Assembly: GCA_033977485.1 (NCBI GenBank)
Contig: CM066982.1
Location: 11,709,218 to 11,773,217 of the forward strand
DNA length: 64,000 nucleotides
Origin: Hydrangea macrophylla
Taxonomy: Eukaryota; Streptophyta; Magnoliopsida; Cornales; Hydrangeaceae
Reading direction: 5' to 3'
Both the position numbers and the translations under genes were made by a program. The notes under the pieces are model-generated. The model ran no database searches. It was not told where the DNA came from and saw nothing but the letters and a program-made list of their open reading frames with translations. Positions 56,479-64,000 of this stretch are shown one piece after another; position 1 is the stretch's first letter; each line of letters starts with the position of its first letter.

Positions 56479-58178
56479 AACCTATATTTATTTATTGAAA
56501 TAAAACTACTGATTATTGTTTATTTAAAATAAGTAAATAATCAATATAATATATATATATATAAATTATAATTTCAGAATGTTAAGAATATTAATAATAT
56601 TTTAGGATTAATAACAACTAATTAATCAATATTATAAAACTATTTTCAATGATTTAAAACAATTAAAAGCAATTACTAAATACCTCTATACATAAATAAT
56701 AATAATTAAAATCTCACGGGTTACCTGGACCGACCCGATATAAATGGGTTATCCGTTTGAAGAAACGAAGGAACCCAATTGGAATACCCACGTGTTGATT
56801 CAAACCCGACCCTAATCGAATCTGGGTTACCCATTTATTCTAATAACATAAACCGACCCGAAAGTCTACGAGTCTGCCCGAACCTGATCCATACCCGACC
56901 CAAACAAATCTGGTAGGATCCGAAACAAAACGGTGTCGTTTCAATAAGTGGCTCCACGGGTCATTTAAACAGCCCGACCCCTAAAAACTTAACCCGCTTG
57001 TACACACATTCCGACCCACCATAATCCGTACCCGACCCGACCCAGACTAATTGTTATAACCCGAATCCCTTTCATCTTCTCCGGCGAGATAGAGTTGCTG
57101 GAAAATCGAGGCTCGCCGAAAAATCTTCTAGGGGACAAATATCTCTCATCTTTCCATAAAGATTGGTGATTCCAATGCCAAAAGGAGCGTAATTCCCTCC
57201 TCTTTAACATACTATGAGCTAGAGGTCTAGTTCATTCGTTTCCCACACTCACGGTTGGATAATTCTTTTCTGTTTTAGGGGGATAACGGGCTATATGATC
57301 GGCTAAACAAGTCCCAATTCAAAAGCTGTTCTTAGGGGGGTATGAAGGGGTCCTATGGATTATTTTGGCATATGTTTAGGGTGATTTGGTGGTGTTCCAA
57401 AATTTGAGCTCCGGTGAGGAGCTTTAATGGTGGCCCAGCACGGGTTTTCCACTAGTTCTCCATCTATCTATCTATCTATCTATTATCTATCTTTATGTCT
57501 AAAATCGGAGAGTGAGAGCAAGTTGAAATGATAGGCTGACACGTGTCCACAATATACACACACACACACATATTATGTATGTATCTGTACAGGGAGATGA
57601 AAAGGTTGGAGACATCAATGTCTTTTACTAGCCGAAATGTGAAACGATTCTCACTCTCCCTCTCTTACATATGTGTTGTAATTTGAAACACATAATTGAT
57701 CTTTCCAAAAAATTAGAGCGCATTCATCTCCCCCAAATTACAGCTTTCTCTTATCTTTCCTCTTTGTGTTGTCAATGCATAATTCATCTTGCCAAAAGCT
57801 CACACTTCTCTTTTTTTCTCTATTGTCTTACCCATGTGTGATTAAGGATTTTTCACTTCGGGTTTTCTGTATCGGTTTTTTTTTTTTTTTGTTATGTTTT
57901 AATTTGTTGCATATTTGTATACTATGCTAGGGTTTCCGTATAAGATAGACTGCGAGGACTAAGTGTGTGTATCCAGTTCGGATCCAGGTAATTATAAAAA
58001 TAAAAATAAAATTATGTGACCATATAAAACATAAAAGAAAAGTAGAAAAATAATATATAAATAAGAAATGTCATTCAACATTACAAGCCAAACAATTTGT
58101 TCACTCAAGTTAGGTAATTTACAAAGTTGCTTAAATTGATGCAATCAAACAAAAATTGATTTTATTCTATTTCAATAA
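56479..58178. other. No gene; ACCCGACC-rich tract and CTAT repeat
   Basis: Roughly 56,730-57,060 contains many ACCCGACC and ACCCGA blocks on the plus strand, a GC-richer tract that is common in plant LTR promoters; a TATAAATGG lies near 56,758. A (CTAT)n microsatellite is at about 57,462-57,494 and a CA run near 57,557. No ORF resembles a protein, and I found no clear LTR ends. Confidence 0.45.
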
Positions 58179-58691
58179 GGAAAATTACACTGACACCCCT
58201 AACGTTTAGCGTTTTATTACAAACCTCCCTTGAGGTTTTTGACATGACATGATCTCCCTCGAGGTTTTGTATTTGCTAACAAATTACCCCTTGTTGTTAA
58301 TGGCCATTAAGTACATGGATGAAAATGGATGTCGTTAGCAATTTTTTTTTTGTCAAAGTACCAATTCTACCCCTCTAGTAGGGCTATAAGGAAATTTCGA
58401 AGAACCAACTCGATCGATCGCAGCTGACCGATTCTGGAAATTTTGGTCGACCTTTATTTCCACCGGTCGGTGTGCAGTTTCAATTTTTAAAACACCAAAG
58501 TTTTCGGTCGGCCTGCGGTTTTCAGTGTCATTAGACTGTTACCGACCGAGTAACTAACGCCTAAAAATTAGAATATATTGTGTATGAGTGATGCTATGCT
58601 TCCCAAATTTTTTTCTCAAAAATGTTTCCTAACACATGTGGCAGTGGACCCAATTAATTTTGACTGATTGATATTGCTACAATTAATGAAG

Positions 58692-58878
58692 GAGTAATAC
58701 TTGGGGCACAACTAAAGTCACAATCTTTTTTGCACAACATTTATTTTGTGTCTCTCTCTCTCTCTTGATGGGTCCCACAGTGCCAGTGACCCCACAGTGT
58801 CCACTAGGAGAGAGATAGACACAAAATGGAGGTTGTGCAAAAAAAGTTGTGACTTTGGTTGTGCCCCAAGTATTACCC
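58692..58878. mobile_element. Mutator-type MITE, 187 bp, TSD TTAATGAAG
   Basis: Starts GAGTAATACTTGGGGCACAA and ends TTGTGCCCCAAGTATTACCC. The arms pair over about 65 bp. An exact 9-bp duplication TTAATGAAG flanks it (58,683-58,691 and 58,879-58,887), the size made by Mutator transposases. Noncoding. Confidence 0.92.
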
Positions 58879-59055
58879 TTAATGAAGAGGGGCGACTTAA
58901 CTATATCAGAGAAAGGAACCCTAACCTAAGTAGCCTCCACGCCGTCCACGGATCCACCCACACGCCTCACTTCCACATCACCACCACTACCGGATTTGCC
59001 ACCCACAAGGTCTGCCATAGCCACTGTCGCCACCATCACAAGTTTGAGGTAATCT

Positions 59056-59093
<38 letters not shown>

Positions 59094-59141
59094 TTCAGGT
59101 GTTCGTGTGTATAACTATATATATATATGCGTATATATATA

Positions 59142-59333
59142 GGGGGCTGCTAACTTACAACACGATGGTTGTAGGTTAGCAGCATACAACAGCCTCTTTA
59201 GCGACGAAAAGTAGGTTTTTAGCAACGAAAGTTTTGTCACTAAAGGTTCCAACTTTTAGAGACGAAAAATTTCGTTGCTACAAGCCCATTTTTCATCACT
59301 AAAAGCCTCCTGTGCTATAAGTTAGCAATTTCC
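59142..59333. mobile_element. foldback element with AGCGACGAAA core, in TA repeat
   Basis: The left end GGGGCTGCTAACTTAC pairs with ATAAGTTAGCAATTTCC at the right. The interior has five or more variants of TTTAGCGACGAAA in both orientations. TATATATA flanks both sides. No ORF. The same core motif is in the element at 61,998. Confidence 0.7.
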
Positions 59334-60461
59334 ATATATATATATGTCTACATATAGATCTAAGTAACAAGTTTGGGTGCTACCCATAATATTAAGCCCC
59401 TATATTAGATGAAGCCTGAAGGCAAGATTTGATTCTACAATTGATTAGCCTATGGAAAACTTTACCAATCAATTCTTATCAATTGCAGTACTTCGTTTAA
59501 TCATTCATACACATGGCTTTCCCTTCAATACTCTTTGTTTGGCTTTCTCTACTGCAATCTCATTCTTCAAAAATCAGGGATGTGGTCTGTGAAGTTCTCT
59601 GGATTAGCAGATCTGTCGGAAAACGCCGAAGCCGACCGACAACCGACCGACAAAGTACAGTTGGTGTGCTTGTGTTTAGATATGCTGCGGTCGGCTTTGG
59701 TGACATTTTTGCAAAACCGACTCTGATCGGTTCGGTTAGTATTTGTCCAAAACCGATCGAAAACGACCCATTTACACCCCTACCCTCTAGCATATAAAAG
59801 TGTTCATATGCTTAATTTTCTCAAAATAACTAAAGAAATTTTTTTGAAACCAGAATTACCCTCATCAACACTTTAAAAAAATATTGTGTCATATGCTTGA
59901 ATTTTTTTTTTTATTAACTACAAGTTTTAAATATAAAATAAAATTTTAATGCAAACAATACAATATAATTACGGTAAAAAAATGAACTAACTTAGTTGAA
60001 GAATTTTTTTAAAATGAACAAAGTTAATTACCATATAAGGCTTGACTAAGTGGGAAAAAAAATGATATGTTCTTATGGAAAATTATTGAAGTAGATAAGA
60101 TATTTATTTGGGTAAAAGTTAAAATAAAATTAAGGACCAAAGTTTAAACTAATCAATGGGTTATTAATTAATTTAAAACAGAATGAACTCATTAATTTAA
60201 AAAAGAATGAACTCATTTTTAAAATGAAATATTTGATGAAATCTCAAGAAGGGTGGTTTTGTGAAAAAAAAAATGCTAAACTTTAAGGGGGGTCATTAGC
60301 TTGTCAATTAAGGGTAAAACAGTCATTTAACCGAATTCGTTAATGGTGTTAAGCTAACAAGTTTGGCGGGAGAGGTTAGTGTAATGTCATAAACCTAAAC
60401 CTTTAGGAGGAGAAGTTTGTGCAAAAGAGCTAAACCTTAAGGGATGTGAGTGTAATTTACC

Positions 60462-61997
60462 CTTTCGACAGTGTAACTCTACATTTATATACGCCCGCCC
60501 AATTCATTGAACTACATATTTTTCTACAAAGATATGTAAAAAATCAAATTATTATTGGAATACAACTCTAAGCTGAGTAGCTGACACCTGAATACTTAGA
60601 ATACTCTAACCCCTTGAGTTGAGATTTTGCCATACACACGCATCGATACTTATACATATACACACATCGCTAGGATTTTTAATTGGTTACTTCGAATCTG
60701 TCTATAGATCGCATAAGCTAGGGTTTGAATTGTTCGACGTACGAGTGATTCATTTCGGAACTCAATCTGATTTCGATTCAAGCAAGGTTCGATTTCTTCA
60801 TCTCCAATTTGCTTAACTCCTGTTCATAGAGTTGTTGTTCAAGTGTCTTCCTATACTTACAGCTCCTGCTGAATATATTAGTATTGTAATTTCATCATAT
60901 ATTATTAATGAAGCTTTGGGCATTGTGACCCTCTGTGGCAAAATCTTTATCTTATTGCTTGTATTAGAGCTCATTCCTGTTAATTTTGTTTTGAGATATA
61001 TCTTTTCTCCTTTTTTTTCTTTTTCCTTTTTGCTGAAAGGGACTTCACATTATTCCATTGCTTGGAGTGTAGAGTTGAAAGAATGTTCAGAAAAATATTT
61101 GAAGTTTTTTCATTAGATGGGTTTGAAGCGGATGTATTTGTATTCTGAAGGCTATAAAATAACAAGGTAGAGGTAATCCAATTAGACGTGTCTCTCTTAC
61201 ATTTCATAGTGTCCCAATCCAATTTTTGCAAACAATCCTCTTTTCTGAAAAGTGTTTTTGACCGTCACTGTCTGGAGTTATTTACTATCAATGAGTACAT
61301 TGAGACAAGAAAAATAACAATAACATGCCTTAAGTTTAACTTAGACACTTGGCTTAACTTCTAGAGGGTTTGTAATGTACTAACCAAATAAGACCTACTA
61401 GATGAGGGACAATAGTTTCTTCTTCTTCTGATAAAAGGAGGGATTGTTAGCATTAATTTGGCTTAGGAAGAGGGTAGACTAAAGATAGTTGTAACATCCG
61501 GAAAATGGCCACTGCACATCTAAAAGACTAAATCCCCATTTTTTTTCTCCCCCTATCTCTCTTCTTTCTTGCCTTGGGGTCTCTCATGCTGACGTGGTAT
61601 CACAATCCAATCAAAACTCTATTGAGTAATGCTACAGACACAACACATTGCCAACAATGTATATCAAGCTTCAACAAAAACAAAGGCTTATTCGCAATTA
61701 GAGACAATTATTAATACATATAATTCGAACGAGATTTGAGTGCTTTTTGCCCAGACCCATCTGAATCTCTTTTACTCCACAAGTGATGCTCTTTCTTTCC
61801 TGTCTTCTTAACAATTTTCCTGCATTCCCCACTAAGAAAATCTAGTAAAGCAATCATGACCACCAAGGAAAAATAACAAAAGCAAAAAAACATCAAAGAG
61901 CTTCAGCAAAGACTTGATACTCACATGAAGCACAATCAATTTTTCAAAACACTAAGCATACATATTTACATGAAGATATACACATACATTTATATAT
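60462..61997. other. No gene recognised
   Basis: AT-rich. Around 60,640-60,790 the sequence is less AT-rich and leader-like, with CAAG/GTTCG near 60,785, but no coding exon follows. GGAGGGATTGTTAGC near 61,438 resembles a polypurine tract plus LTR start; no matching LTR end was found. Confidence 0.4.
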
Positions 61998-62172
61998 ACA
62001 GTCCGGATCTTAAGCGGGTGTAAAAAGACGGACTTTGGGACGCACCACTTTTCGTCGCTAAAACAATGATTTTTAGCGACGAAAAATTTCGTCGCTAAAA
62101 GCGACATTTTCGTCGCTAAAAGTGGTCCGTCCCAAAGTCCGCTCCTTCACACCCGCACTTGATCCTCACTGT
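61998..62172. mobile_element. foldback MITE with TTTTAGCGACGAAA core
   Basis: Ends ACAGTCCGGATC and GATCCTCACTGT pair, as do GACGGACTTTGGGACG and the CGTCCCAAAGTCC side. The centre is TTTTAGCGACGAAAAATTTC followed by GTCGCTAAAAG and further copies. 175 bp, with TTATATAT on both sides. Confidence 0.8.
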
Positions 62173-62193
62173 TTATATATATATATATATATA

Positions 62194-62349
62194 CAGAACC
62201 CTTTGTTAAAGTGAGAACTTCTGTTTACAGCCACTGGATCCAGTTTTCTGTGTGTGAAATTACTTCAGTACCCTAATGAAAGTTGGATCCAAACGGCTAT
62301 AAACAGAAGTCCTCACTTTAACAAAGTGAGACTCCTGAGAAAGGTTTTG
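62194..62349. mobile_element. MITE, second copy of the 32,041 family
   Basis: CTTTGTTAAAGTGAG and ACTTCTGTTTACAGCC at the left pair with GGCTATAAACAGAAGT and CTCACTTTAACAAAG at the right. The centre carries GTGAAATTAC and ACTGGATCCAG, which match the core of the element at 32,041-32,213. It sits between two TA microsatellites. Confidence 0.75.
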
Positions 62350-62396
62350 TATATATATATATATAATACTATTATATAAAGTGAAAAGTGCTATGT

Positions 62397-62428
62397 AACC
62401 AAACCAAACCAAACCAAACCAAACCAAG
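62397..62428 (-). repeat. (GGTTT)n tail of the LINE
   Basis: About six AACCA units on the plus strand, that is TTGGT on the LINE strand, at the 3' end of the element. Short simple-repeat tails instead of poly(A) are characteristic of RTE-clade LINEs. Confidence 0.85.
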
Positions 62429-62441
62429 CCTTGTGTCCCAA

Positions 62442-64000
62442 TCAATTGGGGTCGGCTGTATGAATCATTTTCCTCCATTCTGCACGATCAAGAGCTATAT
62501 GCTCATTTAAATTATATAAATTCATATCTTGTTGCACCACATATTCCCAAGTCAGTCTAGGTCTGCCTCTCCCCCTAGCCATTCCAGGCACTACGATCTT
62601 ATCACTCTTTCGCACAGGTGCATCTACAGGTCTTCGTTGCACATGGCCGAACCATCTAAGTCTATTCTCCCTCAACTTATCCTCAATATGTGTCACTCCT
62701 AAAGTCTCTCGGATGTACTCATTTCTAATTCTATCTTTCCTAGTCTTACCACACATCCATCTTAGCATCCTCATCTCCGCTACACTCACTTTGCTAATGT
62801 GTTGTTTCTTAGTTGCCCAACACTCTGTCCCGTAGAGCATAGCTGGCCTAATAGCTGTCCTATAAAATTTTCCTTTCAATTTTGCTGGTATTCTCCGATC
62901 ACATAATACTCCAGAAGCACTCCTCCACTTAAGCCAGCCCACTTTAATTCTATGGGTCACGTCATCACCAATCTCTCCGTCTCTACTGATCATTGAACCT
63001 AGATAGCGAAAGTGTTCCCTCTTTGGGATCTCCTGATCTTCGATCTTCACTGCTTCGTTGTCTCTACTTCCACTGTTGCTAAAAGTACATTCCATGTATT
63101 CTGTTTTCGTCCTACTTATCTTTAGCCCCTTAGTCTCCAGTGCTTCTCTCCAAGCTTCTAATTTAGTGTTGAGTCCCCTTTTAGTCTCATCAACCAAGAC
63201 AATATCATCTGCGAACAACATACACCATGGGACCTCATCTTGAATGTGTCTAGTCAATTCATCCATAATTAGGGCGAACAAATAAGGGCTCAAGGCCGAC
63301 CCCTGGTGCATGCCTACAGTAATTGGGAATTCGCTGGTTTCTCCGGCTGGTGATCTAATTGTAGTAACCGCTTCATCATACATATCCTTCACCACGTCAA
63401 TATAACCCTTGGTCACTCCTTTCTTCTCTAGCACCCACCAAATTAAATCTCTAGGCACTCTATCATAAGCTTTCTCTAAATCAATAAAAACCATATATAG
63501 ATCTTTTTTCTTCTCTCTATACTTTTCCATTAGTCTTCTAAGTAAATAAATTGCTTCCATAGTTGATCTCCCAGGCATAAATCCAAACTGATTTTCTGAC
63601 ACTGATGTTGCGCCTCTCAAGCGATGCTCCATCACTCTCTCCCATAGCTTCATAGTATGGCTCATCAACTTAATACCTCTATAGTTGTTGCATTGTTGTA
63701 CATCTCCTTTACTCTTATATATAGGCACTAGGATGCTCTTCCTCCACTCATCAGGCATTTTTCTAGTCATTAAAATCCTATTAAAAATTTTTGTAAGCCA
63801 AGATGCCCCCACATCTCCCAAGCATTTCCAAACCTCAATGGGGATCCCATCTGGTCCTAAGGCCTTGTTGGGTTTCATCTTCTTCAAAGCAAATTCCACC
63901 TCAAACTTCCTTATTCTCCGATAGAATCTGTATTCTCTAGTTTCATCGTAACTTCCAGTTTCTTCTTCCATTGTGTTATCCATATGTTTTTCATTCAGCA
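62442..64000 (-). CDS. RTE-type LINE reverse transcriptase ORF, open to the window end
   Basis: Minus-strand ORF ending in TGA at 62,442-62,444 and still open at 64,000, at least 519 codons. Residues numbered from the Met at 63,983: KKMKPNKALGPDGIPIEVW (34-52), FGFMPGRSTMEAI (133-145), motif A MVFIDLEKAYD (164-174), motif B HQGSALSPYLF (226-236), motif C FADDIVLVD (257-265), then the thumb and a C-terminal region with WATKKQHISKVSVAEMRMLR and RWFGHVQRRP. No frameshift or stop is seen and the catalytic Asp residues are present. The upstream endonuclease part lies outside the window. It is probably a recent insertion; the homologue at 50,440 is heavily damaged. Confidence 0.93.
   Translation of the reverse strand, partial: LNEKHMDNTMEEETGSYDETREYRFYRRIRKFEVEFALKKMKPNKALGPDGIPIEVWKCLGDVGASWLTKIFNRILMTRKMPDEWRKSILVPIYKSKGDVQQCNNYRGIKLMSHTMKLWERVMEHRLRGATSVSENQFGFMPGRSTMEAIYLLRRLMEKYREKKKDLYMVFIDLEKAYDRVPRDLIWWVLEKKGVTKGYIDVVKDMYDEAVTTIRSPAGETSEFPITVGMHQGSALSPYLFALIMDELTRHIQDEVPWCMLFADDIVLVDETKRGLNTKLEAWREALETKGLKISRTKTEYMECTFSNSGSRDNEAVKIEDQEIPKREHFRYLGSMISRDGEIGDDVTHRIKVGWLKWRSASGVLCDRRIPAKLKGKFYRTAIRPAMLYGTECWATKKQHISKVSVAEMRMLRWMCGKTRKDRIRNEYIRETLGVTHIEDKLRENRLRWFGHVQRRPVDAPVRKSDKIVVPGMARGRGRPRLTWEYVVQQDMNLYNLNEHIALDRAEWRKMIHTADPN

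Larger units (their letters stand above)
58179..60461. mobile_element. TIR element, about 2.3 kb, Mutator-like, nonautonomous
   Basis: Left end GGAAAATTACACTGACACCC; right end in reverse complement GGTAAATTACACTCACATCC. The similarity continues over about 40 bp through ...AACGTTTAG / ...AAGGTTTAG. The ends are typical of a common plant Mutator-like family. Flanks TTTCAATA and TTTCGACA could be a decayed target duplication. The interior holds GGTCGG/CCGACC-rich patches (58,420-58,560 and 59,630-59,770), a MITE, a foldback and an exon-like stretch, but no transposase. Confidence 0.65.

Noticed and set aside
61438..61480. copia LTR start suggested by GGAGGGATTGTTAGC
   Set aside because: No coding remnant lies upstream and no matching LTR end lies downstream; the match is short enough for chance.
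63058..63924. Plus-strand open frames at 63.06-63.24 and 63.69-63.92 kb
   Set aside because: They are shadows of the LINE reverse transcriptase on the opposite strand.

Overview
The window reads as intergenic DNA from a flowering plant nuclear genome, probably a eudicot. It is AT-rich and rich in microsatellites, and almost every recognisable protein segment is a retrotransposon remnant: Ty1/copia, Ty3/gypsy Tat, chromovirus-like LTRs and an RTE-type LINE. MITEs and Mutator-like terminal-inverted-repeat elements fill much of the rest. The species cannot be named from this. I see no intact host gene, no rRNA, no tRNA gene and no CRISPR array. The only host-like coding segment is one pentatricopeptide-repeat exon at 47,554-47,766 (-).

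Layout. 1-5,834: a Tat-type LTR end, a broken Tat integrase split by a 247-bp TRIM-like solo LTR (target-site duplication, TSD, CTTAT), and two copia fragments in opposite orientation followed by a copia 3' LTR. 5,835-8,814: the 3' end of a Sirevirus-like copia element, with an extra pseudogene resembling the 'putative plant transposon protein' family, three polypurine tracts and a 1,150-bp LTR. 8,815-26,143: a decayed copia element (A) into which others are nested. Element B is a copia of 8,463 bp with TSD AATTC. Element C is a Tat-like solo LTR with TSD GAGTG. C is split by solo LTR D (TSD CTTTG), and D by solo LTR E (TSD CTAAT). Four TSD pairs match exactly, so the order of insertion can be read directly.

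26,144-33,150: no genes; a degenerate tandem array of roughly 160-215-bp units, interrupted by chromovirus-like solo LTR F (TSD ATATT), a SINE-like sequence and a TIR element holding a MITE. 33,150-45,895: a Tat gypsy element on the minus strand, truncated at its 5' end. Its decayed gag-pol is followed by two antisense (plus-strand) extra ORFs, each with its own TATA box and 3' processing-like signal. The first resembles a plant mobile domain protein, the second a gypsy-type putative transposase (Transposase_28-like).

45,896-50,440 is the least transposon-dense stretch and holds the PPR exon, a tandem duplication with GA repeats and a foldback element. 50,440-52,507 is a decayed RTE LINE (+). 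52,684-53,506 is a TIR element inside a TIR element. 53,640-56,478 is the 5' LTR, primer-binding site and start of gag of a chromovirus-like gypsy (-). 58,179-60,461 is a 2.3-kb TIR element holding a MITE with a perfect 9-bp TSD. 61,998-62,349 holds two foldback elements, and 62,397-64,000 an RTE LINE whose reverse transcriptase ORF is open to the window end.

The most interesting signals are of two kinds. First, several unrelated LTR families each carry a dense cluster of a family-specific short palindrome or repeat, usually just upstream of the TATA box; the same CAGTCGACTG palindrome occurs in both a copia Sirevirus-like LTR and gypsy LTRs. Second, the Tat element carries two antisense transcription units with similar promoter and 3'-end blocks.
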